Assembly (NCBI GenBank): GCA_021464415.1
Contig: CM038465.1
Span: 83,176,919 to 83,240,918, forward strand
Reading direction: 5' to 3'
Length of the DNA: 64,000 nt
From: Lonicera japonica
Taxonomy: Eukaryota; Streptophyta; Magnoliopsida; Dipsacales; Caprifoliaceae
The translations under genes were made by a program, and so were the position numbers. Each line of letters begins with the position of its first letter. Position 1 is the first letter of the stretch. Under the pieces are notes generated by a model that saw nothing but the letters and a program-made list of their open reading frames with translations, made no database searches and was not told where the DNA came from. Positions 37,235-49,136 of this stretch are shown piece by piece.

Positions 37235-39735
37235 GCTCAATTCAATATTTATGCTATTTTTTTTTTGGCGATTATCAAAGGTGAACTCTGTATGGTATAT
37301 TTATTTATATCCATGATGACGATTAGTAGTCTAATTTCAGCATTTTATTTTTTGTTTTCTTTTTGTACAGGGTGTCGAAGAATCATTTGGTAGTTTGGTT
37401 CCATGTGTTTGTCTGCAATTCTCTTGAATTAGTTAATTAGGATTGCAAAACAATTTTTGCAAATATTCTCTAAGTTATTCAAAATAGAAAGGATGAATAA
37501 ATGGAGATGTTATATTATGTTTGGATTTGGTTGGGCAAGCATATAGGAAAATTTTGAGGAATTTCTGTCGCTTTCCTCAAGTTACTTCTTTCTCCCCAAC
37601 AGGAGGGATTGGAATTTGGGGGTTGGGCACCGGACCCCTCTCCCTCTTTCTACTACGTTGGTAATTGAAGCGTTCCTAATGGCGTGTTTCTGAACGAAAT
37701 TTGAACAACTTATTCATGCAAAATAACACTTTTAACCGATACTTTTTGTATTGTGAGTATTTTCAGAACATCAGAGACTTTCTTATTTATTTGAAAAGGG
37801 AAGAAGAAAATTTATGTTACTAAAATTAGGTTACTGGAGTTCTGTAATTGTTACTTTTCTTTGCCATGGTAGATAATCTGTTCGATGGATGATCTGTGAA
37901 ATTAATTTCTGAATGCATGTACTCTGCTTTATTACAAACATTTGAATTTGAAGTGATATTTTTAGGAATGCCGTTCTATCATTTCATTTAGTCCATTTGT
38001 TTTTTTCAGTAAAGAATGACTCACTGATTCTTGTATTGTATATATTCGCATTATGAATGCTTTCAACTTGTTTTAGCAAGGCCATACTCCCTTTGCACCT
38101 TTTCATTAGGGGAGCGAAAGGTTAGACCTAGAAAGTCATTGAATCTTTTTTATCTATATCTTTTTATAATTATCATTACAGGCAGTTTTCTGTGCAATGC
38201 ATTATGAAAGTATACAAAACCGAGTTTTACCTAGGTTTCTGAGAAGTTAATGCAGGTTTGGATGGTACAAACAAGAACAAATAGAAAGAAGTCTCAGAAA
38301 AAATTGGCCCTGCATTTATGCTTGGAAGCAGGGAAGAGCTTTCTATACACAGTGAAACTTTATGCACAGTTTATTTTTGCGGTTCATTGAGATGTTAATG
38401 CATTACATAGACTTCTGTTTATTTTGGGGTTCTTTGGACGTTAAACATTCATAGGGGATTAGTTTGTTGTTTGCGTCCTGGTGGATGCCTTAACTCACAA
38501 GCTAGAGGTCGAGTTTGAGTCTTCTTGGGGCAACCTCCATTAGCATGTCCCAGTGTATGCAGATTGGAGGGTCTAAATGCACCCTTAGGGTTTAGTTAGG
38601 TGCTCTAAGCGGCCTTCTTGTGTAACGACCCTAATGTTGTGGGTATATTTTTATCTGCCCTTGTGTCTGCGGTTAGCCTGAGTGTGGTAAACTAATGTGT
38701 TGTATCTGTAAGTCACTGACCCTTCTAGTGAGAAGGTGTTTTGCTAGAAATTATAACTGTTAAGGGTGGGCCTAAAGCAAAAGTGGCAATAACTTATTGG
38801 GCTGTTGTATATTTTGGTTAACTTATTGCCTAGGGCTTTTAATTTTTTATCTTCACCTTAGAAAAATTTGAGCTTTGTGTTTTCAAAGAGGAAGTTTGAC
38901 CATTTTGCTATTATCCGATACTCAAACCTAAGATTTGCTGATTAATAACTTCCCTGTCAAATTTTCAGCCTAGAAATTTCTTTAAAGGTGGTTGCGATGG
39001 CTGGATTTTATGCATCCAGGAGGAAAGAGTACATATTACAAATTGGAGGAGTGCTGCGACCTGCAAGGCTAATAGAGCCCCACATAGCTTTTGTATGCTT
39101 ATAGATGCATGAACTATGGATATTTGATTCGAAAGATACTACTACTACGGAAAAATGTGGATATGGTTTCTTTATCAATTAGAATAGTGAACCTCTCAAA
39201 GGTTTTAAGAAAGCAATATAAAGAAACGGAAAGTGTGTTTTCTGTTTCTCGTGTTTTTATTCAAATCTTTGTTATTTGTACTTTTGTGCGTTTCATATGT
39301 AGAATTTCAAATATTAGAACGTTAACACTTTGAACTCTTGGTTGCTTGAAACTGGCTTAGAGTCTATCTGAAAATCCCAAATTCCAAGCATGGGCAATAG
39401 AGAGTGGAATTGTAGCTGGGGTGCTCCAATTCTGAATCCATTTTCCGACACAAAAAATGCATGTTTGGATTGGGGGGAAATGAAGTGTCTCCTTTTCTTG
39501 AGCTTCATATCGCTTAGCTTGTAGTTGCATAGTTGTGTTAGAAAATGACAAGAAAAATGTCAACAATTTCGGGGCCGCCTTTTTGCTCTTTTTTATTTGT
39601 AATTACTCTTTTATACATCTGTCCTTGTAAAGGATTTTTACTTTTCATGGAAGTGCCATTGTTCGTTTAAAAAAGTGTAGTGCATGATGAAAACGTGGAT
39701 AGTACAGGCCGGCTTGACGTATCTATGTGATCTCG
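37235..39735. other. Region downstream of the broken membrane-protein gene
   Basis: Higher complexity than the surrounding repeats; probably intron and 3' UTR of the preceding gene. A likely acceptor TTTTTGTACAG ends at 37371 and would lead to a stop within eight codons. Around 38460-38600 is a SINE-like block with GGTGGATGCCTTAACTC and GGTCGAGTTTGAGTC, which resemble tRNA A and B boxes. No further coding sequence was recognised. Confidence 0.4.
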
Positions 39736-39743
39736 AGGGGGTA

Positions 39744-40485
39744 CAGGGATGGCAATAAAATGTAGCCCGGTCTTAATTTAGTGTGTGTGGGGCCGGTTTT
39801 TTTAATCCCAGATTGGGTTAGAGTTCTGCCTTCTAAAAGTCAAGCCTAACCCGACCCCCACATATATATATATATGTAGTGTTAAGCCCAGACCCTTTTG
39901 GACTGCCACTGCCCGCTATCCCACTTCTTAAATTTGAAGCCACAGGCCACAGTCCCATTCTGTCTCCCTTCTCCCACGGTTGTCCCTTCTCCCTTCTCCC
40001 CTCTCTCTCTCCCTTCTCCCACAGGCCACAGTTCCACACATCCACGTTTCTCCACCTCTGAAGCGGTACGCTCTGTTAAATTATATTTTCTTATTATTTA
40101 TTTAGTTATTTTTTTTTCTTGTTGGATTATATTAGTTTCCTTTTCCTTATTAGATTAGTTATTTCCTTTTATATTACCTTATAAGGCTCTATAAATAGAG
40201 CTCTCCTTTTATGTAATATAATATATTCAATAATATTTTTCTCTTTTCTATAATCTTAACACGCTCCTCCATCTCCCACGCCAGGTTCACCTCCACCTTA
40301 ACTTTCCACACTGCCATGCTGCCTTCAGCCTTCTCCTCCATTACTACCTACAGGCCAATCTCTTCTTCAACTGTTAATTTGGGGTAAGGCTGGGCTCTAA
40401 GGCATTCTTACGGAGTGGGTTTGGAATTTAGATTGGGTTTGGGTCAGGTTTGGTATTGGCCAAACCTGACCTATTGCCATCCTTA
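39744..40485. mobile_element. hAT-type MITE with a nested solo LTR
   Basis: Exact 8-bp duplication AGGGGGTA (39736-39743, 40486-40493). Left end CAGGGATGGCAATAAA; right end read inward TAAGGATGGCAATAGG: the GATGGCAAT core is typical of plant hAT elements. A short LTR is inserted at 40074-40261. Confidence 0.9.
40074..40261 (+). repeat. Short copia-type solo LTR (188 bp)
   Basis: TGTTAAATTA to ATCTTAACA with the 5-bp duplication CGCTC (40069-40073, 40262-40266). Contains CTATAAATAGAG near 40190, a TATA box. Its size and layout resemble the LTRs at 1970 and 8280 but the sequence is different. Confidence 0.9.
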
Positions 40486-40493
40486 AGGGGGTA

Positions 40494-42443
40494 TGCGTAT
40501 CTCCTGAATTTTCAAATTATATATATATTAATTAAAAATATTGTAGATTTGATATTATTAACAAAAAATGTATGATGTATTTAAGGATAAATTAAATATA
40601 TTAATTAAGATGGGCTATGATACTAATTTTAATTTATTTAGTACTTACTATTACAACTCATATTTTAATTTTACTGTTGATTCATTATAACGTGCCAAAA
40701 AGAATATGCCAATATGGAACTCTTAATTTGAGACTTCTTTGAAAGGAAAGTGTCATTTCTAATGTGAAACATTGTCAGTAGTTTTTACTTACGCTGACAA
40801 TACTATTTGATTTTGTGCATGTGAAGCAAATAATTTAAATGGTTTTGTAACTCGTTACTATTCAGCATGTCCTCGTAATAAAAAAGGTCTATTGTTGTGG
40901 TGGTTCTATGTCAAAATTAACATTTTTTGTCAATAATTTAATTAACATTTTTGTTTACATGACACCAAAAATTTATTTTGGCAATAGATGCAACTATTTA
41001 TTTTTAATACTTCTTTAACTTAGTTTGTTTTTACTCTAAATGTTTATCTTTGTTCTTGTGAAGGTACATATGGATGAATAAATCTCAATGTTAATTAAGT
41101 TCATGAAGACATTCTTTAAAGAATTTTTAAACAAATAAAAAAAAATGCCTAATTTATATATGCATACTATGTTCTCGTATACATATAGGTATAGTGAAAA
41201 TTTATGATGTAGGGATCATTTTTATAATTGTTTATATTTGTACTAGCTCCCTCAATAAAATTTTTGCGTACGTCCCTGACTATAGGGGTCTTCATGCATA
41301 CTGGTAATATTTGTCGTTGTCTGAATACGATTTGATAAATTGTCGAGTGATATTTTTTGAATTTGTATACGATTCGGTTTGTTATTGTGTAACACGATGA
41401 CCCGACCCGAAGTACTTGTTAAGGAGATAATTTTTTTTTAAAAAAATTAAAAATTCCCATCAGAATAAAATGAGTGAAGAACTAAAAATTATAAACATCA
41501 ATAAATGTCAAAATAGATAGAAATCCTTAATTGGTTTAGGAGATGTTTGTTGTGACATCTAAAGTCTAAATGGGTGTTCCATACATATTTATATAAGAGG
41601 TTTTAAGATTTGTTTGGTTACTTTAAAATTCAGACATGATCACTTAATTTGCTTTTTAAAAATTAAGTAAAATATCTCCCTCTTAACACTTATTTTTTAA
41701 AGAGGTAAAATACATTTTTTTACTCATATGTTATTTTTACAAAATAAATAGATAATGGCAAATTTGTCCGAATGACATTCATTCAACACTCATATATAAT
41801 ATATTCAAACAAACAACATCTATTCAAATGTGATATTGAGAAACGAACTAAACAGATTTCTAGGATTAGTGTTCGGACTTTAAAACTTGTCTTTAGTTTT
41901 TAGATTCATCCATTCAGTTTCAGATAAATAAATAAACGCACCTAAACATTAATTTTATTAAAAAGAATTTAAAAAATTTACGGGTCCAACGGGTGACTCG
42001 AATTCGTTAAGGGTAAACTCATAACCGATTTTGTTATCATTTCATGTAAAATAGGCGAATCATATAACCACCTAAATTCATTAATGGTTCACCTGTTAAG
42101 TTATAATTTTGTATCGATTCGTGTCATATTATTATATAATCCTATAACGTGTGATTCTGACATATCTAGGTAAATCTCATATCTTATATACAATTTTAAA
42201 TATTTAAATTAAAAAAAAGAGAGAAATAAAGTGATCATCTAACGGTCCATATGTTTTTTGGAAAACTTATAGACATTTTATGGCCACAAATTTGTCAACC
42301 ATTAGACTGGACAAGTTTTCTGTTCAGTATTATCAACTTTTGTCTTATTTTTATATTATTATCATTTCAATCCCTACAAAAGTATAAACTTCCACCGTAA
42401 ACAATATTTTGAGAAATTATTATATTAAAATATGAATTGGACA
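40494..42443. other. AT-rich intergenic stretch
   Basis: No gene. 41200-41280 and 41950-42180 contain degenerate words (CCCTCAATAAAATT, ACCCGACCCGAAG, GGGTGACTCGAATTCG) seen in decayed plant transposons, without paired ends. Confidence 0.45.
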
Positions 42444-42448
42444 TAACA

Positions 42449-42921
42449 TGTTGGAATTAAATCACTTAAGTTGTTATATTAAATCACCAAGATTTAAAAT
42501 AAAACAATAAAACCGTGTACATGGATCTATGATAAATAAATGCGAAATATGAGAATCAATCACAATAACAGTATGGATTGAGCGGGTACGGGGTCTTCCT
42601 CAACCAAATCGCCTTAGTGTCTTGATGAAAATTTTGGTTCTCTTCCAGACGGGGAGAAGGGAGCCGTAGTTTGATTTGGTGTATTGGGGACCATAATCCT
42701 AATATTTCTTTATATATAAACTAATTAGAGTTTTCATTAAACCCTAATAAGCCCATATAAGATATCTACACATTTAGCCCACATTAATTTAAGTAGTCTA
42801 TGGGCTTCACTAAAAATTAATTAGACCACTAAAAAATTAGCCCATTAATTTAAATAGCAAATATAATTAAAATATTATAATATATTGCCCACATAAATTA
42901 GAAAATATAAATTTTTCAACA
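42449..42921 (+). repeat. Solo LTR (473 bp), copia-like
   Basis: TGTTGGAATT to TTTTTCAACA, with extended inverted ends TGTTG/CAACA and the exact 5-bp duplication TAACA (42444-42448, 42922-42926). No internal region remains. Confidence 0.88.
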
Positions 42922-43657
42922 TAACATACTTATTAGTACTTATGCCTCAAATAAAAGATCCATTTTTTCCCTAAAATTACGAGGATATTACTTTCTTATT
43001 AGGGGTATAATCAATGTGTCAAACTTGGTAATAAAACAAGTTTATTAAGTCAAAATTAAAGTATATATAACATTAAGAATGATTGAACAACAAACTTAGG
43101 GGGGTGTATTGGATTTAGAATCTATAGGATTTTTATGGACTTTTAAAGTTCATGGGTATTCAATTGAGATTTTAAAAAGTCTTTTAAAATCATGATGTAT
43201 TCAATTGAGATTTTAAAAAGTCTTTTAAAATCTTGATGTATTCAATTAAGATTTTAAAAAATCCGTCTAAATTTTATGGTATTCAAAAGTCTAATGACTT
43301 AGTAGGATTTTAATTAGTGGTGGATTTTGGTGGATTGTAAAGCTTTTTTTATACATAAAAATCCATCTTGAAATCTTCTCACTTACCCAGAGATTTCAGA
43401 TGGATTTCTAATTCATTTAAGAACTTTACTCAACATTCTCTCTCCACCATTCCCCCTCCCCCTTTCTCTCAAAATCCAAATTTCTTATTATGTGATGAAT
43501 GCATTATAATTTTTCTTCATCCCTATAAAGTCTTTATTCTATCTTTTACTAATGTGGTTATCACGCATTAACATAATTTCAAATGATTAGACTGCTAATT
43601 ATCGTTCAAATTTTTAAAAACAATTCATGTCAATTTCATTAAAAAATACTAGTGGGG

Positions 43658-45316
43658 TGATAAACGCATAATATTGTCATGCATAAGCTCTTTCTCGGAG
43701 TCGCATGACGCGTTTGTTGCTTTAATTCTGCCTAATTATCCACTTATCTCGAGATTAGTGTCTTGGCGAGTTTTGTATCTAACATCGTCCCGCTAGGTGT
43801 GCTTTTGTTGTGTTTCTATGTGTTTATAGGCATAAGATGCAATGGCTTTCGAATGATTGATCAAGCGCTAGTGAAAAGCTCGCAAAATGCTGATCTGAGG
43901 AATTTCCCAGAAGCATGATCGATCATGGGTTAACCATGATCGATCATGGTACAAACTGGCATTCAGGCAGAAGACCCCATGATCGATCATGGGTTGGCCA
44001 TGATCGATCATGGCCCTGGCAACTTGGCCATTTCACACCCAAAATGGGCTATTTTAGTGGTTCAAGCTATTTTAGATATTTAGTTAGATATTTTGCAACC
44101 TTTTAATATATATTATTTCCCTTTGCTATAGGGAGATTATCTAGTTTTTTTTAACACTTTTAGAGTTCTAGAGAGAGGAGAGAGCTCATTGTTGATTGTT
44201 CTTCATTTCTCCATTGTAAGTGCTTAATTTGTAAGAATGATTTCTTCTTCTATGATATTTGTTCTTGCATCTATTATGGAGTAGTCTATTACTAAGGTTA
44301 CGGAGGTTGATTGGGATATGATTTTTGGTGATTAATGGCTCAATCCATATTTAAAGTTTGATAAATATTTGTGAATCTTCTTCTTCTTCATCATATCTTC
44401 CATTATTTCAAGCTTTCTAGGTATTTTCATATTAAGTTAAGACTTTATATGCCTTGTATATTTAATTCTTGGTTGTTAATGAGCATACAACATATTTATA
44501 TGGTTCTAAAAAGCTTGTAGTCCCTTTCCCCCATCCATGGAGTTTTTCCATCTTCATAGAAATTATGAATAGTTCTTAAAACTCCATAGATGGATTTTAA
44601 ATTTGTTTAGCTTATCTTTGATTCATTTATTGATATATTGAGTGCTTCTTACACTTTATGTGATACTTAGACTCTTTATTTTCTACCATATGTGATAAAT
44701 GATGAGTTGACTAATTTATCCCATAAACTTTATTCCATTTCATTGTTAGGATTCACTTTATAATTTTCATTCTTTAAATCATGAGATTATTACACTTGCT
44801 TTATGTCAAATTTTTTAATGATGAGTTTGTCATATCTATCTCGAATTAGCTTCATTGGGAATGGGTTGCCTTGCTTCACACCCGTAGCTAAGAAGTAGGA
44901 ATGATAACCTCGTCTTTGGTGGAATGTTGTTTGTCTCTCTCTTGATATAGTTTCAACCCGGGAATGAATCGCCTAGCGTCGCACCCTTTGCTATTGAGAG
45001 AAACACCAACATTCCCCATATTTTGAGAAACCTAGTGTTGTAATCTTTGTATGAGCTAGTGATCACCGTCTCTCTTATATCGTAACTAACCTCCACATAC
45101 CTTAGTGCTTTCTTATTAATTTTCACAACTGTTTTACATTTCCGTTGTTCTACAACCTTTTCAACTTACAAGAATCAGAAAACCGTAAAAATCCGTAATC
45201 CATTCCATCCCTTTTCACTTATCCCTGTGGTTCGACACTCGGACTTCCGAGACTATACTATAACTTGACGTGCCTGCACTTGGGCTATATCGAAGCGCGC
45301 TATTTCGGTTACGTCA
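43658..45316 (+). repeat. Ty3/gypsy solo LTR (1659 bp) with palindromic repeats
   Basis: TG at 43658, CA at 45316, exact 5-bp duplication TGGGG (43653-43657, 45317-45321). The 3' part (CCTGTGGTTCGACACTCGG ... CTTGCACTTGGG-type) resembles Athila-like LTR ends. Four identical 14-bp palindromes lie at 43914-44012. A TATA-like stretch TTTAATATATATTA is at 44102-44115, just downstream of the palindromes. Confidence 0.9.
43914..44012. promoter_or_regulatory. Four copies of palindrome CATGATCGATCATG
   Basis: Copies start at 43914, 43935, 43978 and 43999: two pairs, each with 21-bp spacing, offset by 64 bp. The spacing is two helical turns within a pair. They lie about 100 bp upstream of a TATA-like element in the LTR, where enhancer repeats are normally found. 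Function is inferred from position only. Confidence 0.8.
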
Positions 45317-45674
45317 TGGGGTGAGAAGTCTAATTTTGTAGGTGCAGTATGAATTTTTATAATGTATTTCGTTAATTGTTTTTATATTTTTGATAATGTT
45401 ACTTTAAACTCGTAATTAATTTATTTTATTGTTTGTCTTTTGTCTTTTTTATTTTTTTATAGAACTTATTAAAATCTGCAAAAATTTATGAACTTATTGA
45501 AATCTACATAAATCCATGGACTTATTAAAATCTGCATAAATCCAAAAGAATCCATGCATTAAAATCTGTCAAACTCTACAAGGATTTGAAACAATCCATA
45601 GACTTAACAGAATCCACGGACTTTAAAAAGTAAGTTAAAATTTTTTAAAATCTGAATTGAATACACCCCCTTTA

Positions 45675-46260
45675 GTTTCAATATAAGTGAGTAAAATTTT
45701 ACACTAGGATTATGCCTTTTTAAATGAGAATTTTATGTCTCTGAATACTTAAAATACAATAGTAGCAAAAATGAAATTTATTCTTTGTGCCTATGATGTT
45801 CTAATATTTGTATTTATGAGCGGCAAGATCGTATTTAGGCCTAAGCTGACACAACACGACAAGAAAAAATAAGACATCAAAATAACAAAACTCATGTTAT
45901 TTTTATGAAACATGAGCACAACTCATCAAAACACGATACGGCATGACAAATACAATTGGAACGTTGAAATTTTAATAAATATGACATGATATGATTAATA
46001 TGATATAACTCAAATTTTGTTTCATATTTAGACCCCCCATGAAATCTTAAAAATGTCACCATTATTTTTACCCCTCAATAAAATCATGTGTACGCCCCTT
46101 GAAAACAAGTTTAATTGAGTAAGAATATGCACCATGTACACAAATTTAGTGGAAGAAAAAGAATTATAAAAAGGCATACCTAGTTTTTCTTGAAAGAATA
46201 CAAGTAAATAAGATTTAAATGTTCTCTTGAAAAGGTTTAATTCTTACTTCGTGCCACCGT
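45675..46260. other. Intergenic stretch
   Basis: No gene. Degenerate ACACGACA / ACACGATACGGCATG words at 45845-45960 suggest a decayed transposon. Confidence 0.4.
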
Positions 46261-46399
46261 TGAAGAAATTATAGCATTACTTTAAGCCGGTGTCGTGAAA
46301 GATGGCATGAAGAATTATAGTATTACTTTAAGCCGGTGTTGTGAAAGATGGCATGAAGAAATTATAGTGTTACTTTAAGTTGGCGCCGTGAAAGATGTT
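46261..46399. repeat. Minisatellite, three ~46-bp units
   Basis: Units 46261-46307, 46308-46353 and 46354-46399, built on TGAAGAAATTATAG, ATTACTTTAAGCCGGTGT and GTGAAAGATGGCA. Copies 1 and 2 are nearly identical; the third is more diverged. Confidence 0.92.
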
Positions 46400-46690
46400 T
46401 TATACTTAAAGCAGTAGGTTGAAAAAGTAGTACTTTTGAGAATAAGTTAATGATAATTATATTGCTTGATTATTAATTTTCTTGGAGAATAAATATTTAA
46501 TAATTTTAAAGCCTTTTTTACAACAAAATGAAAAAGTAATATATATGAGCATATCCTATTTTTAATTGGAAACGGTAATGATAAAAATGTTAAGAGTGGG
46601 TGAATTTTGTGTGAAAGATGAAATAGAGTTCGTAATTTTGTAATTATAATTAATTGTAGCACGCTTTTGTTTTAAGACTGAATATAGGGT

Positions 46691-48206
46691 ATGAGTGAGA
46701 GTGAGTTAGTATCTTGAGTGTATTAAAATTTGTGGTGAGAATTTGACAGTAAGTTTTGAAGCTTACAATGTCTTTCACAATAGCAAAATCCATAAAAAAA
46801 TAATAGTAAGTGGTTTAAGTGACTAAAATGAATCGTATCTTTATGGGTTTAGGCAAGGAAAAAGGAGAAGATATATACTTTTTAATACAAAGCGATAACT
46901 ACATTGTACAATTTATTTTTATATAAGAAAAATTTTCCATCTACTATAATATAGGTGAACCAATAACCATACCCACATTTGGTGAACCTAAAGTAAGGTG
47001 GATTAACAAAAAATTAGACAACCACGTTTATATGAGTTGAACTTAAAACCTCCCGTTATAAGAGTAGGAAAAACGCGAACAAATTAAAAGATGCTTGGCA
47101 AGTTGACGAGATTTTTGAGCCTTGATTATTGGTTGAATTGGTTGTTGTGTATTGCCAATGGTAATGTCTTATTTACGATTGATACAAGCCCTAATCGTGA
47201 CTTAATTAATGCAGTTGGATCCCAATTTGGCCTACCTTGTAATCATTCATCATCGATTGACAATATCCAATTGCTCGCATATATATATATATATATGGAA
47301 TTAATATGCTGGGTTGACCCATTGACTTATGAGTAGGGGTGTTGTGGCCAATTCAAAAATCAACTGATTGAATCAAACCGATTCGTACAGATCTGAAAAA
47401 CACCGAACTGAAGAAAAAATTTGAAACATACAAACTGAATCGAAATTAAAGAGGTGAGTAAGAGTGAGTTAGTATCTTGAGTGCATCAAAATTTCTGGCA
47501 AGAATTTGACAGTAAGTTTTAAAACTTACAGCATCTTTCACGATATCAAAGTTCATAAAAAAATAATAGTAAGTGTTTTAAGTGACTAAAATGAATCGTA
47601 TCTTTTTGGGTTTATGCAAGGAAAAATGAGAAGATATATACTTTTTAATACAAAGCCATAATTACATCGTAGAATTTATTTTTATACAAGAACAAATTTC
47701 CAACTACTATAATACAGTGGACCAACACCCACACCCACATGTGTTGAACCTAAAGTAAGGTGGATTAACAAAAAATTAGACAACCACATCTATATTTGTT
47801 GAACTCAAAACCTCTCGCTATGAGAGTAGGAAAAACGCGAACAAATTGAAAGACGCTTGGCAAATTGACGAGATTTCTGAGCTTTGATTATTGGTTAAAT
47901 TGGTTATTACATATTGCCAATGGTAATGTCCTATTTACAACTGACACAAGCCCTAATTGTGACCTAATTAACTCAGTTGGATCCCAATTTAGCATTACCT
48001 TGCAATCATTCATCATTAAATAGTAATAGCCAATGGCTCGTATACATAAATAGAATTAATATATTGGGCTGACCCATGAGTAGGGGTGTTATGATCAATT
48101 CAAAAATCGAATGATCAAATCAAACCGATTCTTATTGATTTAAAAAACACCAAATTGAAGAAAAAAGCTGAAACATATAAATTGAACCGAAACTGAAAAG
48201 GTGAGG
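46691..48206. repeat. ~755-bp tandem segmental duplication
   Basis: Copy 1 46691-47452, copy 2 47453-48206, head to tail. Shared blocks in order: GAGTGAGTTAGTATCTTGAG, TTGACAGTAAGTTTT, ACTAAAATGAATCGTATCTT, CCTAAAGTAAGGTGGATTAA, GGATCCCAATTT, ATCAAACCGATTC. Roughly 85-90 % alike by eye. No gene in either copy. Confidence 0.92.
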
Positions 48207-48699
48207 GTTGGGTTTGGGTTAGTCCATTCCAAAACCAAACCAAACTTTACACTCAACACAAAAGATGATATCATTTGTACATACCATCATATGAAACTGT
48301 TAATTAAGATCACATTATGTTCGATCAATATTATAGTTCATCAAACAAACATACATTGAATTTTCACAAGTAAGCCAATAGTGGTTATAAATTACTTTTT
48401 TATGCTAAATTGTGTCCCCGGCCTTTCGTTTGGAAAATACCATTAATTAATCATATTTAACTTAGTTGCCTCACTCCAACAAGGGTGGTGATTTTCATTA
48501 CGTCAAAGGCACTAATTTTTCTTTATCTAAAACACCTTTCCTCTATTTCATTTTTATTTTTCCAAAAAATAGAATTTAATCAAAACCGGCTGCCATTAGA
48601 GCTCCAGAAACACAGTCGTAACTTTGGCGACCATTGCCAGAGCTCCGCAACCGCTATTAGAATATCAAGATCTCACTAAAACTCCGGCACATGTATTGC

Positions 48700-49090
48700 A
48701 AATCCGTTTTGCATTAAACTCGCAAGAAACTAATGATATAGATTTTACTATTAATTTGTTTTTGTACTAAATTAGCAAACAAATAATGGCACATATTTTA
48801 GTGCAGATCTTTTTTTGCACCAAATCCACAAGCATCCAATGGAACAAATTTCAGTACAAATATATTTTTATACTAAATTCGCCAACAACGAATGATATAT
48901 ATTTTAGTACAAATATGTTTTTCAATAAATTTGCAAGTAACTAATAAAATATATTTTAGTGAAAATATATTTTTGCACTAAATCTACAAAGAACTAATGA
49001 TACAAATTTTAGTGCAAATATATTTTTTCACTAAATTTACAATCAATTAAATATATAAATTTGAGTGCAAATTTATTTTTGCACTGTATA
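48700..49090. repeat. Minisatellite of about six ~62-bp units
   Basis: Degenerate repeats of ACTAATGATATA, ATTTTAGTGCAAATATAT and TTTTTGCACTAAAT with CGCAAACAA-like linkers. Flanked on both sides by GC-richer sequence containing AGAGCTC words (48598-48700, 49090-49130), so it may be the core of a DNA transposon. Confidence 0.85.
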
Positions 49091-49136
49091 AAAATTATCG
49101 CAAGAGCTCTAGCAGAGGTGGTGGCGAAGGTGGTTA

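Larger units (their letters stand above)
43099..45671. mobile_element. PIF/Harbinger-type MITE split by a gypsy solo LTR
   Basis: TSD TTA (43096-43098, 45672-45674). Ends GGGGGGTGTATTGGAT and, inward, AGGGGGTGTATTCAATT. Subterminal tandem units of about 41 bp (ATTCAATTGAGATTTTAAAA) at 43158-43260. Without the LTR the element would be about 0.91 kb. Confidence 0.85.

Noticed and set aside
43914..44012. Reading the four spaced palindromes as a CRISPR-like array
   Set aside because: Eukaryotic DNA, units too short, spacing 7 and 29 bases, and they lie inside an LTR.
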